Origin: Nitrospirota bacterium
GTDB taxonomy: Bacteria; Nitrospirota_A; Leptospirillia; Leptospirillales; Leptospirillaceae
Reading direction: 5' to 3'
Assembly (NCBI GenBank): GCA_021802325.1
Contig: JAKAAM010000001.1
Coordinates: 1-64,000 of the forward strand
DNA length: 64,000 nucleotides
Below are positions 53,332 to 62,595 of the stretch, piece by piece. The translations under genes were made by a program, and so were the position numbers. Each line of letters opens with the position of its first letter. The first letter of the stretch is position 1. The notes beneath the pieces are model-generated. The model was not told where the DNA came from. It worked only from the letters and a program-made list of their open reading frames with translations, and searched no databases.

Positions 53332-54372
53332 TCAGTTCGATTTTGTCTGGGATGTCTTTGGCGTTTCCTGTGCAAAAATTTGTTTGATGTCGTCATAGGA
53401 AAGATACCCGGACTTGACCTGGCCATCGACGATGAACACAGGGGTCGAGGGAACCCCGATGTGTGAGGTCAAAGTGTCCCCGGCTCTTGAAATGTCTGGA
53501 AGCGGGCGGCTTTGGTCGATGCATGCCTGGACCTTTGGAGTGGGAACGCCGGCCTGGACCATGAATCCGGAAAAGATGGGCTTGAGTCCTGACTTGTCGA
53601 TGTTCTTGAGGTCGACCCTCTGGTCAAGCTGATTGTGAATCGTCCAGAAGGCGGCCGGCTTCTCTTCGTAAACGCACATTTCGAAGATCGCCGCATCCAG
53701 GGAGTTTCTGTGGATGGTTGTCTGGGGGTACGGGATGTATGTGAAATGAATGGAGGAGTCCGAAGTGACCTTGTCCTGGACCTCCCGGTTCCAGCGACGA
53801 CAGACCGAACACTGTTCGTCTCCAAACATGATCACGGAGTGAGGCGCGCTTCCGGATCCTGTCGATGGAAACTTGTCCAGCTGGAAAGTGGATGACGGGA
53901 TGAAAAGGGAAACGGGTTGGGGGGGAGGGATGCTTGGAACGACGGCATAATGACGGGTAATGTCCAAAAGGGGGGTCGTAACGAGATAGCGATGGTTGAT
54001 GATATAGACAGGAAGTACGATTTTCTGGGCTCCGACGATGATAGAAAAAGGAAGGGCCAGAATGTCGTTGTCGACAGCCTTGGGGGCAAGCCAGGCAAAA
54101 TCCCGGTAGGGAATGCGTTGGCGGGCCAGAGAATCAAGAATGACTTTCTGGAAGCGTTTCTGAAGCGCTGCAGGATCATCCGAAACTGGTGCGCTTGTGG
54201 GGGCCGGGGATTGCGCTGAAGGGGAGGCGGCCAGGGCCTTGCCCAAGTCCGCCCCTCCGGAAAGTGAGAGCATGAGTCCCAGAAAGCCCCAAAAAAGAGG
54301 GGATCGGTCTCGGAGGAAAAGACGTTTCAGAAGTCCGTCCGGTGGAAAGGTGCTCGAGAAGGCAAACGGCAT
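53332..54372 (-). CDS. DsbA-like periplasmic thioredoxin-fold protein
   Basis: Membrane or exported protein: hydrophobic signal (about residues 12-40), a linker, a poorly defined region (about 60-180), then a thioredoxin-fold domain with motif CSVC, a helical insert, and cis-Pro region STPVFIVDG (about 315-323). DsbA/DsbG-type oxidases usually have CxxC with other dipeptides; CSVC is unusual, so the redox role is uncertain. ATG 54372 (346 residues) has GAAGAGAG upstream; an open frame continues upstream but looks non-coding. Confidence 0.82.
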   Translation of the reverse strand: MPFAFSSTFPPDGLLKRLFLRDRSPLFWGFLGLMLSLSGGADLGKALAASPSAQSPAPTSAPVSDDPAALQKRFQKVILDSLARQRIPYRDFAWLAPKAVDNDILALPFSIIVGAQKIVLPVYIINHRYLVTTPLLDITRHYAVVPSIPPPQPVSLFIPSSTFQLDKFPSTGSGSAPHSVIMFGDEQCSVCRRWNREVQDKVTSDSSIHFTYIPYPQTTIHRNSLDAAIFEMCVYEEKPAAFWTIHNQLDQRVDLKNIDKSGLKPIFSGFMVQAGVPTPKVQACIDQSRPLPDISRAGDTLTSHIGVPSTPVFIVDGQVKSGYLSYDDIKQIFAQETPKTSQTKSN

Positions 54373-54817
54373 TATTGTCTCTCTTCGGTTACCAGATTTT
54401 CGGGTTTCCTGGTCCGGCTCCGCCCTTTCGCTGGAAAAGGATCCAGGGACTGGCAGAACCTTCCGTGTGCGAAGGGCCGGCAGAGTCAATTCCGGCCCTT
54501 CGCATGTGCCAGGCATCGGGGATCTCTTTGTGGAGATCGGCATCGGATCAATCGGGGTCTGAGCATAAAAACCTTTTCGGGACATACCCTTCTGGCCAGA
54601 GTCGGAGTCCTTTGTAAGTGTCAGGCCCGGATTGAGTGAGGGACGGCGGTGGAAAAGCGTATGTCCGGATCGGTTTTTGAACCATACTTTAACGATGCTA
54701 GCAAACGGGGTGTAAAGATTCAATCTTCCCTCGAAAATATAGGGGAGAGGAGTCTTGAAATCGAGGGGCTGAATGGAGTAGCCTTTTCACGATTTGCCAT
54801 CCGTGCTTCCGATCCTC
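54373..54817. other. Intergenic region upstream of the DsbA-like gene and tRNA-Thr
   Basis: About 445 bases. A minus-strand frame stays open for 351 bases past the DsbA-like ATG, but its residues lack protein-like features. The stretch contains a strong hairpin at 54469-54503. Nearer the tRNA a loose sigma-70 match (TTGAAA 54755-54760, 18 bases, TAGCCT) could drive tRNA-Thr. Confidence 0.4.
54469..54503. repeat. Perfect inverted repeat, 12-base arms
   Basis: Arms GCGAAGGGCCGG (54469-54480) and CCGGCCCTTCGC (54492-54503) around an 11-base loop; adjacent T-A adds a pair. There is no U tract, so it is not a clear terminator. It lies about 100 bases upstream of the DsbA-like ATG, transcribed into that gene, so it may be a leader structure or an operator. 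Confidence 0.5.
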
Positions 54818-54890
54818 GCTCCTGTAGCTCAATTGGCAGAGCACCCGCCTTGTAAGCGGAAGGTTCTCGGTTCAATTCCGAGCAGGAGCT
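54818..54890 (+). tRNA. tRNA-Thr (anticodon TGT)
   Basis: Acceptor GCTCCTG pairs with CAGGAGC; anticodon stem CCGC/GCGG with loop CTTGTAA (anticodon TGT); T arm CTCGG-TTCAATT-CCGAG. Discriminator T. The 3' CCA is not encoded (CCCG follows), unlike the two other tRNAs in the window. Confidence 0.92.
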
Positions 54891-55082
54891 CCCGTTTACA
54901 AAACCTTCTCTGTATCCTTACATCCTTTCAGGCTACAAGATGCTCCGACAGAAGGTCCGGGTCGTGAGGTCATGTCTGGTTCATGACATCGCTCCTGTTT
55001 TTGTGATTAAATAGAAAAAGGAAGATCTGAGAAGAATTTTTGGTGCCGGAAAATACTTGGCACCATGTTTTATGGGGAGGCC

Positions 55083-55688
55083 ATGAGTCAGGAATCGCTT
55101 GAAGCCCATGACCTGATGGAGTCGCTCAGTGAGTCCATCGAAAAGCGCGAAGAAAAAAGAGACCAGTGGAATATCAAGGTGGCATTGACCACTTCTATCC
55201 TCGCTGTTTTTGCCGCTTTGTCCAATCTGGAGTCCGAGCAGAAAACGTCGGAAGCGATCATGCTGAAAAATTCGGCCATCTTTTATCAGGCCAAGGCCTC
55301 AGATCAGTGGTCGTTCTACCAGGCAAAAAAAATCAAGCTTCATATGTCCGAGAACCAGGTTCACCTTGTGGATCTTCTCCATTCCTCGCGGAGTGAAAAG
55401 GACCGTCTGGAAAAACTGGTTTTGAAGTACAAGGGACAAGTCGGGAAAATAAAAAAACAGGCCATAGGATTCGAGGAGGAGCGTGATCGGATGAATGCGC
55501 TGTCGGACCGCTCCCTGGCGCATCATCATGCCTTTGCCCTCAGTGTTGTCTGTTTTCAGATCAGTATCGTCCTTTCGTCAATGGCCGTCATGCTCAGGAG
55601 AAATTCCCTCTGGTATGTCAGCTTGGGCCTTGGAGGTCTGGGAGCATTGGCTTTTGTCAACGGCTTCCTTATGTTTTTTCATCTTTAG
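55083..55688 (+). CDS. DUF4337 family membrane protein
   Basis: Two membrane-spanning regions: an early helix (about 36-55, VALTTSILAVFAALS) and two C-terminal hydrophobic helices (about 155-200). Between them lies a helical arm with the diagnostic block ASDQWSFYQAKKIKLHM near residue 80. DUF4337 function is unknown; the family is common in many bacteria. ATG 55083 has GGGGAGG upstream. Followed 13 bases later by the small lipoprotein gene. Confidence 0.82.
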   Translation: MSQESLEAHDLMESLSESIEKREEKRDQWNIKVALTTSILAVFAALSNLESEQKTSEAIMLKNSAIFYQAKASDQWSFYQAKKIKLHMSENQVHLVDLLHSSRSEKDRLEKLVLKYKGQVGKIKKQAIGFEEERDRMNALSDRSLAHHHAFALSVVCFQISIVLSSMAVMLRRNSLWYVSLGLGGLGALAFVNGFLMFFHL

Positions 55689-55701
55689 GCAGGTGATTGC
55701 G

Positions 55702-55938
55702 ATGGGATGCTTTCGAAAAGAACTCCGGGCAATCGTTTTTTTGGGGTTGCTTGTGGCGGCAGGCTGTCATTCCTCTCCGGGAACCTCAAAAACGGCAGAG
55801 GCTCCCGGCCCCTCCACTCCTCCTTCCTCTCGAAGCGAGTCGTCCCCTTCGGTCCTACCCGGACAGCTGGGCGGGGCCAACTCATTTGTCCCCTATGCGG
55901 ACAAGCCACCCTTGGGAACTCCCGTGGAAACCCATTGA
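55702..55938 (+). CDS. Small lipoprotein, unknown
   Basis: 78 residues with signal peptide (about 1-22) and lipobox LVAAGC, then a short Ser/Pro-rich extracytoplasmic stretch with no recognised fold. ATG 55702 has AGGCAGGTG upstream. It is co-directional with the DUF4337 gene and ends 73 bases before rimP, so it might be part of the same transcript as the translation cluster. Confidence 0.68.
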   Translation: MGCFRKELRAIVFLGLLVAAGCHSSPGTSKTAEAPGPSTPPSSRSESSPSVLPGQLGGANSFVPYADKPPLGTPVETH

Positions 55939-56010
55939 GCGAGAGGGCGATTGACCTTTCGTCAATGACGCGGGGCAGGGGGTTGATTTATTAAAGGAGA
56001 TCTGTAGAAT

Positions 56011-56538
56011 ATGTCCGATAACCCCGTTTTGCCCCCCTCCCCCGACCGATTGACCGAAGAGATCTCTCTTCTCCTTGTTTCAATGGGACTGACACTCTAC
56101 GATCTTGTGCTACCCAAGAAAAACAGTGGTGTCCTTCGGGTTTTTATCGAAAGCCCCGAGGGGGTGACGATTGACCAGCTGGAAGGAGCCAGTCGCAGGA
56201 TCAGTGTGTTGCTCGACGTCATTGATCCTTTTCCTGGCCGCTATCACCTTGAGGTAAGCTCGCCAGGTCTTGACCGGATGCTTAAGGTCCCGGCCGACCT
56301 GGAGCGCAATCCGGGTCAGTGGGTCAATGTGAAGCTTGTTGAGGCCGTGTCCGGTCAGAAGGTTTGGAAGGGACGGATCGGAGCCGTGTCTGCGGAAGGA
56401 TTCGAGCTTTTGGTCTCGTCTGGAAAGAAGTCTGCCACCCTTCAGGTTCTGTTTTCGAATGTCAGAAGCGTGCAGGCGGAGTTCTGGCGTTCCGTTCCTG
56501 CACCAAAAGACCGGGAAGCGACTCGGTCGAGAGGGTAA
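56011..56538 (+). CDS. rimP: Ribosome maturation factor RimP
   Basis: Needed for 30S assembly. N-terminal alpha/beta domain with LLLVSMGLTLYDLVLPKK, LDVIDPFPGRYHLEVSSPGLDRML (the E-x-S-S-P-G motif), and a C-terminal SH3-like domain. The 175-residue length is slightly long. AAAGGAG precedes the ATG. First of rimP-nusA-infB, the standard order. Confidence 0.94.
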   Translation: MSDNPVLPPSPDRLTEEISLLLVSMGLTLYDLVLPKKNSGVLRVFIESPEGVTIDQLEGASRRISVLLDVIDPFPGRYHLEVSSPGLDRMLKVPADLERNPGQWVNVKLVEAVSGQKVWKGRIGAVSAEGFELLVSSGKKSATLQVLFSNVRSVQAEFWRSVPAPKDREATRSRG

Positions 56539-56643
56539 AGCGGGCATCGTGTGGTAGAGTGTAGTGATATGAAGAGACAGGAAGCTTGTTGCCCGGACGA
56601 CGTTCATGTCGGACGAAGAGACGGAACCGATTGGGAGAGATGA

Positions 56644-57987
56644 ATGGTTAATCAGGAATTGTTGAGTGTCCTTGACCAGCTTCACCGGGAGAAGGGAATT
56701 CCCCAGGAAACACTCCTGGAGGCCCTGCAGTCCGCCATTCTGACCGCTGCAAGAAAACGCTATGGCGGTGGGGATAATTTTCAGGTCGAAATCGATCCGA
56801 GAACGGGCGAGATCCAGGTTCTTCATATTCGCCGGATTGTCGAGAATGTCCTTTCCCCCAATGAGGAAGTTTCTCTTGCCGAGGCGATGGAATCCGACCC
56901 TGAAGCGGAGGTCGGTGACGAAATCGGGGCCTTTCTCGAGATCGATGACTTCGGTCGGATCGCGGCCCAGGCGGCGAAGCAAGTCATTTTTCAGAAGGTG
57001 CGCGAAGCCGAGTGGTCTGTCGTTGCCAGGGAATTTGGCGGGAAAAAGGGGAATGTTGTCGCCGGCGTCTATATCGGACAGGAAAAGAGGAGCTTCATCA
57101 TAGACCTTGGGAAGACAGAAGCAATCCTGCCATATAAAGAGCAAATTCCCAGGGAATCCTTTCATCGTGGAGACAGGGTCAAGGCTCTTCTGCTCGACAT
57201 TCGGACAACCACCCGGGGCCCTCAGCTGATTCTCTCGAGGACCCATCCCGATTTTCTGGCGCGCCTTTTCGAAAAGGAAGTGCCTGAAATAAGTGAAGGA
57301 ATCATCGAGATCAAGGGCGTTGTTCGCGATCCGGGTGAGCGGGCCAAGGTCGCAGTGCTTTCACGGGACCCGAATGTTGATCCGGTTGGTTCGTGCGTCG
57401 GAGTCAAGGGCTCACGGGTCCAGGCCATTGTCCGTGAAATTCACGGAGAGAAAATCGATATCATCGACTGGAGTCCGGATCCGGGGACCTTTATCGCCCG
57501 TGCTCTTTCTCCCGCCAAGGTTCTTCGAGTCGCGACCCGGGACGGGGAGTTCGACAAGGTTGCGACGGTTGTGGTCGCCAACCAGCAGCTCTCCCTTGCC
57601 ATTGGTCGTCGGGGACAGAATGTTCGGCTTGCAGCAAAACTCACCGGATGGAAGATCGACATCTTCAGTGAACAGCAGTACGAGGCCGATCGGATGGCCC
57701 GTTCTGCAGAAGGAGAGCATGAGGGACAGGCCGCGCCCTCATTGGAAGCGCCTTCGATGATTCTTCTCGAGGATCTTCCGGGAATGGGCGGAAATATGGC
57801 CGATGCCCTGAAGGCAGCGGGTTTTGACAGTGTCGAAAAGGTGGCCAATGCATCGGCGGAGGATATCGCCAAACTTCCGAAGTTTGGTCCGAAAACTGCC
57901 GCTAAGCTGATCGAAACCGCACGGGATTTCATGGGTTATCCGAAGACTTCCGGAACTACGCCGGAGACGGATTCGGGGTCGCTATAA
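56644..57987 (+). CDS. nusA: Transcription termination/antitermination factor NusA
   Basis: RNA polymerase-binding pausing and antitermination factor. N-terminal domain (1-~125), S1 domain (about 130-200), two KH domains (SCVGVKGSRVQAIVREI, and VVANQQLSLAIGRRGQN), and a C-terminal helix-hairpin-helix (LPKFGPKTAAKLIETA). The 447-residue length fits NusA with one C-terminal repeat. GGGAGAG precedes the ATG. Between rimP and infB. Confidence 0.96.
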   Translation: MVNQELLSVLDQLHREKGIPQETLLEALQSAILTAARKRYGGGDNFQVEIDPRTGEIQVLHIRRIVENVLSPNEEVSLAEAMESDPEAEVGDEIGAFLEIDDFGRIAAQAAKQVIFQKVREAEWSVVAREFGGKKGNVVAGVYIGQEKRSFIIDLGKTEAILPYKEQIPRESFHRGDRVKALLLDIRTTTRGPQLILSRTHPDFLARLFEKEVPEISEGIIEIKGVVRDPGERAKVAVLSRDPNVDPVGSCVGVKGSRVQAIVREIHGEKIDIIDWSPDPGTFIARALSPAKVLRVATRDGEFDKVATVVVANQQLSLAIGRRGQNVRLAAKLTGWKIDIFSEQQYEADRMARSAEGEHEGQAAPSLEAPSMILLEDLPGMGGNMADALKAAGFDSVEKVANASAEDIAKLPKFGPKTAAKLIETARDFMGYPKTSGTTPETDSGSL

Positions 57988-58006
57988 CGAAGAGGGGGAT
58001 GGTTCT

Positions 58007-60619
58007 TTGAAGGTTTATGAATTGGCTCGCGAATTGAAAATGGAAAGCAAATCCCTGCTTGCCAAACTTAAACTCTGGGGGATTCATGCGCCGTCTCACA
58101 TGGCGACTCTCGATGAAAGAACCATCAACATTGTTCGGCAAAAGGTAAAAAAGGGAGAGGAGGCCCCCGAGGCCCCCAAAAAGCCGATCCTCATCAAGAA
58201 GAAATCTTTTGCTCCCGGGGCCGAGGTCGCTGAGGAGCAACCCGTTCAGGCCGAAGTGGTTTCCCCTCCAGAGGCGGGGGCTATCGAAACCGAGCGTCCC
58301 GTCGGCATGGAAAATGTTGTGAATGCCGTTGAAGCGGTGCCCCCTGCCACGCAGCTCCCTCTGACGGCTGGAGCTCCTGCCGAGAATATTCTCCCCCGTA
58401 TTCCAGTCGAAGGATGGACGCAGGAAAACGCACCGGTTCGTCAAGGGGAAAAGACTCCTTCCGCTCCTTCCACGGCCGTTCCTTCAAAAGAAACGGCGGA
58501 AAAGGGGGCGGTCCGGGACCGGGCGCTCCCCGGTGACAAGCGCGGAAAACCAGCAAAAACCACCAAAGACAAAAACCAGAAGCTCGATCGCCTTCACATG
58601 CTTCGAGAAGAGGATTTTGTCGATCTCGAGGAAGCCGGAGAAAAAGAATCCGCAATATCCAAGCCACCGGTCTCTCCTGCCACGGTTCATCGTGTCGTCG
58701 CTCCCGGCGCTCCCCCTGAAACACAGACGTCGTCCCGCCCTTCCTTTCCGCGCCCTGCTTTCAAGAAGGCCCCCTCCTTCAAGAAGAAGGCGAAAGGAGG
58801 AAGCGATTCAAGGGGAGCCTCCCAGGCCGTTGACGGAACCAAGGCACGGAAGAAGTCCATACGGATCGAGGCCGGAACGAGCGTCAAGGACTTTGCGGAC
58901 AAATTGGGTGTCAAGGTGCAGGATGTCATCATGCGCCTGATGGCCATGGGGGTGATGACCACAATCACCGAGCCGGTTGATCCTGAAGCCGCAATGCTTG
59001 TTGCCGAGCAGCTGGGTATCGCCGTCGAAATCCAGCAGGAGGAACCGGAGGAAGCCATTCTTGGTGAATCGGAGGATTCTCCGGAGGATCTGTTGCCGCG
59101 TCCGCCCGTCGTCACGATCATGGGGCACACCGACCATGGGAAGACCTCTCTTCTCGATGCCATTCGCAAGAGCAAGGTGGCCGAAGGGGAGGCGGGTGGC
59201 ATCACCCAGCATATCGGTGCCTACACCGTATCGATCAACGGACGGGATATCACCTTCCTTGATACCCCTGGACATGAAGCCTTCACGGCGATGCGGGCCC
59301 GCGGAGCGAAGGCAACCGATGTTGTCGTTCTCGTTGTTGCCGCGGATGATGGAGTCATGCCCCAGACCGTGGAGGCCATCAACCATGCCCGTGCGGCCGA
59401 TGTTCCGATCATCGTCGCCATAAACAAGATCGACAAACCGGAGGCCAATCCGGACCGAGTCAAGCAGGCTCTGTCTGAATATGGGCTCACTCCGGAGGAA
59501 TGGGGCGGTACGACGATTTTCTGTCCGGTCTCTGCCAAAAAGAGGACAGGTCTGGACCTTCTTCTTGAAATGATCCTGCTCCAGGCGGATGTTCTGGATC
59601 TCAAGGCCAATCCCAATCGTCGGGCCCGAGGTCTGGTCATCGAATCACGTCTCGACAAGGGAAGAGGCATCGTGGCTTCGGTTCTCGTTCAGAAGGGAAC
59701 CCTCAAGGTCGGAAACTTTCTTGTCCTGGGAGCACAGGTCGGTCGGGTTCGGAGCCTGACAGACCCCTTCGGCCACCGGATCACGGAGGTCACCCCTTCT
59801 CATTCCGCCGAGGTCGTTGGACTCGACGGGATGCCACAGCCAGGAGACATCTTCATTGCGGTCGAGGACGAAAAGCTGGGTCGGCAGGTAGCCATGGCCC
59901 GCCAGGCCAGACAACGGGCCCTTCAGCTTCTTCAGAACAAGAAGGTCACGCTCGAGGATCTTTACTCTCAGATCGAGGAAGGCCTCATCAAGGATCTTAA
60001 CCTGATCCTCAAGGTCGATGTCCAGGGTTCGATCGAACCCATCCGGCAGGCCATTGGGAAACTTGAGAACAAGAAGGTCAGAGTGAGGTTCATCCATGAG
60101 GGAGTCGGAGGAATTCGTGAAACCGATGTCCTGTTGGCCCAGGCCTCAAACGCCGTGATTCTTGGTTTCAACGTTCGTCCAGAGCCCAAGGCCCTGACTT
60201 TGGCGGAGCGGGAAAAAGTGGAAATGAAGTTTTACTCGGTGATTTATGATGCCGTGGAGGACATCAGGAAGGCAATGGAAGGGATGCTGTCGCCCACCAT
60301 TCGAGAAAAGTTTGTCGGTCGTGCCGAAGTGCGTCAGGTTTACAATATCTCACGTGTCGGAACGGTTGCCGGATGCTATGTCTCCGAAGGAGTCATGCAG
60401 CGGACCGGGACGGTGGTCAAGCTCATTCGGGACGGGGCGGTGGTCTTCGAGGGCAAGATGGAAGCCCTGAAGAGATTTAAGGACGATGTGCGTGAAGTCG
60501 CCGCCGGCTATGAATGCGGGATTTCCTTGGAAAACTTCCGCGATATCAAGGTGGGTGACCTGATAGAGTGCTTCGTTCAGGAAAAGATAGCGGGAAAGCT
60601 TGAGCCGGTCAACACATGA
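58007..60619 (+). CDS. infB: Translation initiation factor IF-2
   Basis: GTPase that brings fMet-tRNA to the ribosome. N-terminal IF2_N motif VYELARELKMESKSLLAKL, then a ~230-residue Pro/Ala/Lys/Glu-rich linker, a second IF2_N-like region, and the GTPase domain with G1 GHTDHGKTSLLDAIR, G3 DTPGHEAF, G4 NKID and G5 SAKK. The usual first word is GHVDHGKT; here it is GHTDHGKT. Length 870 is normal. TTG start with GGGGGA upstream. Followed by a DUF503 gene. Confidence 0.95.
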   Translation: MKVYELARELKMESKSLLAKLKLWGIHAPSHMATLDERTINIVRQKVKKGEEAPEAPKKPILIKKKSFAPGAEVAEEQPVQAEVVSPPEAGAIETERPVGMENVVNAVEAVPPATQLPLTAGAPAENILPRIPVEGWTQENAPVRQGEKTPSAPSTAVPSKETAEKGAVRDRALPGDKRGKPAKTTKDKNQKLDRLHMLREEDFVDLEEAGEKESAISKPPVSPATVHRVVAPGAPPETQTSSRPSFPRPAFKKAPSFKKKAKGGSDSRGASQAVDGTKARKKSIRIEAGTSVKDFADKLGVKVQDVIMRLMAMGVMTTITEPVDPEAAMLVAEQLGIAVEIQQEEPEEAILGESEDSPEDLLPRPPVVTIMGHTDHGKTSLLDAIRKSKVAEGEAGGITQHIGAYTVSINGRDITFLDTPGHEAFTAMRARGAKATDVVVLVVAADDGVMPQTVEAINHARAADVPIIVAINKIDKPEANPDRVKQALSEYGLTPEEWGGTTIFCPVSAKKRTGLDLLLEMILLQADVLDLKANPNRRARGLVIESRLDKGRGIVASVLVQKGTLKVGNFLVLGAQVGRVRSLTDPFGHRITEVTPSHSAEVVGLDGMPQPGDIFIAVEDEKLGRQVAMARQARQRALQLLQNKKVTLEDLYSQIEEGLIKDLNLILKVDVQGSIEPIRQAIGKLENKKVRVRFIHEGVGGIRETDVLLAQASNAVILGFNVRPEPKALTLAEREKVEMKFYSVIYDAVEDIRKAMEGMLSPTIREKFVGRAEVRQVYNISRVGTVAGCYVSEGVMQRTGTVVKLIRDGAVVFEGKMEALKRFKDDVREVAAGYECGISLENFRDIKVGDLIECFVQEKIAGKLEPVNT

Positions 60620-60920
60620 AAGGGATCCGCATCAGAGATCTCCTATTGCGCACCTCATATTGATCCTCCATTTTCCTGATGTCCATTCACTCAAGGAAAA
60701 AAGACAACTTTTGTCGAGTCTGACCGCCAGGATTCGTGAACGATATCCCGTTTCGATCGCCGAAACGGGATATCAGGACCTCTGGCAAAGGGCAGTGGTG
60801 GAGGTGGTCATGATTTCCTCTGATCCACGCCTTCCGGAAAGAATCTTCGAGAAGATTCGCGAGATGGTGCTTTCTTCTCCAGAGTTGGTTCTTCTCGATT
60901 CGCACCGAGAGTTTCTATGA
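60600..60920 (+). CDS. DUF503 (YlxP) family protein
   Basis: Small protein of the infB-rbfA interval in many bacteria, function unknown. Family motif ILHFPDVHSLKEKRQLLSSLTARI and AETGYQDLWQRAVVEVVMIS. TTG 60600 overlaps the infB stop by 20 bases and adds about 16 residues before the domain; the domain itself begins near IAHLILIL, so a later non-standard start is possible. Overlaps the rbfA ATG by 4 bases. Confidence 0.85.
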   Translation: MSRSTHERDPHQRSPIAHLILILHFPDVHSLKEKRQLLSSLTARIRERYPVSIAETGYQDLWQRAVVEVVMISSDPRLPERIFEKIREMVLSSPELVLLDSHREFL

Positions 60921-61282
60921 AGCATGATCCCGGATTCCGAAGATCGGACAGAGTCTCAGCAGAGATTCATGAAGTCATGGCGATGATTCTGTCCCGCTTT
61001 TCCCGTGATTCTCGACTTTCCCGGGCGACCATCACGAGAGTGGCCCTTTCAGGGGATCTTCGAAAGGCCACGATCTACTATCGCGTTTATCCCGGAGAGG
61101 ATCCAGCCGCCTGCCAGGAAGCTTTCGATCGATACTGCGGAGGGCTTCGCAAGGAGCTTGCGAGCCGGATCAGGATCAAGTACATTCCCGCCCTGACCTT
61201 CGCTCATGACGCCGATGAAACAGATCCCGCCAGGATTGAGCGCTTGTTGGCAAACCCGAACGCAGAGGACGGAGGAGAGTGA
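60917..61282 (+). CDS. rbfA: Ribosome-binding factor A
   Basis: Cold-adaptation factor for 30S maturation, KH-like fold. Features: RRSDRVSAEIHEVMAMIL at the N-terminus, VALSGDLRKATIYYRV and IRIKYIPALTFAHDADE at the C-terminus. The 121-residue length is normal. Coupled by overlap to DUF503 upstream and to truB downstream (GTGA). Confidence 0.94.
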   Translation: MKHDPGFRRSDRVSAEIHEVMAMILSRFSRDSRLSRATITRVALSGDLRKATIYYRVYPGEDPAACQEAFDRYCGGLRKELASRIRIKYIPALTFAHDADETDPARIERLLANPNAEDGGE

Positions 61283-62301
61283 CTTTATTTGACGATCAGT
61301 CATCGTCGGAAATCTCCGGACTTCTTTTGGTGGACAAACCTGCCGGTCCGACCTCCCACGACATCGTTCACGCCCTTCGGAAAAAGTCGGGCATCGACAA
61401 AGTCGGCCACGGAGGGACGCTCGATCCCCTGGCTTCGGGGTTGCTCCCTCTTTTTCTGGGGGAAGCGACAAAGATGTCGGGATTCATACAGGCACACGAC
61501 AAGTCCTATTCTTTCGATGTCTCCCTCGGAGTGACAACGGATACCGATGACAGTCAGGGGACAGTCGTCGCGAGATCCCCCATTCCGGAAGATCTTTCGG
61601 AGGAAAAAATAAGGGAGGTTCTGCAGGGCTTTGTGGGGGAGCAGTGGCAGGAGCCTCCGATGTACTCGGCGGTGAAGCAGAAGGGGGTTCCGCTCTACAA
61701 ACTGGCGCGAAAAGGGATGACCGTGGAGCGCGACCCTCGCCTCGTGACGGTTCATTCGCTGGAATTTCTCACGTGTCAAGAAGGGAGGCTCTCTCTTCGC
61801 GTCCATTGTTCCAAGGGCACCTATGTGCGCGTGCTCGCGCGCCAAATCGGAGACGCTCTGGGATGCGGCGGCCATGTCAGCCGTCTCCGGAGATTGACAG
61901 TAGGGCGTTTTTCGGTGGAGGGGGCGGTTGGGATGGAGGTCATCGAAAACTCCTGGAATGCAGAAGACCTTGGCGCCGCCCTGATTGGTCCGGAAAAGGT
62001 TTTCCTGGATCTTCCGTCCCTGGAGATTCTTCCGAACGCCGCTCCGGCCTTGCAGAAGGGGGGCCTGCTTCCCGGCATCTGGTTTTTTCGCCGGGAAGGA
62101 TTGTTTCATGCGAAGGATACGATTAGAATAATGGGGCAGGAGGGGAAGATTCTGGGGTTAGCCGAGGCTCTTCTGAATAGCGAGGAGTTGAGTCTTTTTC
62201 CTGGAGGTATACCTGTGGCGAAAATCGTACTCCTTTTTCGGACAAAGTCAGCGCAGGTAAGAGAGGGAAAGCGTATTCCCTCTCACAATGAAAACGGTTA
62301 A
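61279..62301 (+). CDS. truB: tRNA pseudouridine(55) synthase
   Basis: Makes pseudouridine-55 in the T loop of tRNA. VDKPAGPTSHDIVHALR, catalytic Asp in GHGGTLDPLASGLLPLF, GTYVRVLARQIG, and a C-terminal extension of about 80 residues beyond the catalytic domain, as in many PUA-bearing TruB. The 340-residue length is on the long side. GTG start overlapping the rbfA stop. Followed by rpsO after 15 bases. Confidence 0.94.
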   Translation: MTLFDDQSSSEISGLLLVDKPAGPTSHDIVHALRKKSGIDKVGHGGTLDPLASGLLPLFLGEATKMSGFIQAHDKSYSFDVSLGVTTDTDDSQGTVVARSPIPEDLSEEKIREVLQGFVGEQWQEPPMYSAVKQKGVPLYKLARKGMTVERDPRLVTVHSLEFLTCQEGRLSLRVHCSKGTYVRVLARQIGDALGCGGHVSRLRRLTVGRFSVEGAVGMEVIENSWNAEDLGAALIGPEKVFLDLPSLEILPNAAPALQKGGLLPGIWFFRREGLFHAKDTIRIMGQEGKILGLAEALLNSEELSLFPGGIPVAKIVLLFRTKSAQVREGKRIPSHNENG

Positions 62302-62316
62302 AAGGGAGTTCAGGGC

Positions 62317-62586
62317 ATGGCGTTGAGCAAGGAAAAAAAGCAGGAAGTCATCAATTCATTCAAAATCTCCAGCAATGATACCGGATCGGTCGAGGTTCAG
62401 GTGGCGATTCTGACCGAAAGGATCAACCAGCTTGGAGAGCATTTCAAAAAATTCCCAAAGGATGTCCATTCCCGTCGGGGCCTTCTTCTCATGGTCAGCA
62501 GAAGACGCCGTCACCTCAAGTATCTTCAGACAACCAATCCAGCCAAATATCAGGAAATCATTGCACGTCTCGGGTTGCGTCGCTAG
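62317..62586 (+). CDS. rpsO: 30S ribosomal protein S15
   Basis: Small ribosomal protein that binds 16S rRNA early in assembly. [17 protein letters not shown] and [19 protein letters not shown] are family features. The 89-residue length is standard. AAGGGAG precedes the ATG. rpsO-pnp is a conserved pair; the region to pnp is structured. Confidence 0.96.
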   Translation: MALSKEKKQEVINSFKISSNDTGSVEVQVAILTERINQLGEHFKKFPKDVHSRRGLLLMVSRRRRHLKYLQTTNPAKYQEIIARLGLRR

Positions 62587-62595
62587 ATTGAAAGG

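Noticed and set aside
54373..54723. Upstream extension of the DsbA-like frame
   Set aside because: The frame is open but lacks protein-like features; the ATG at 54372 has a ribosome site and a signal helix.
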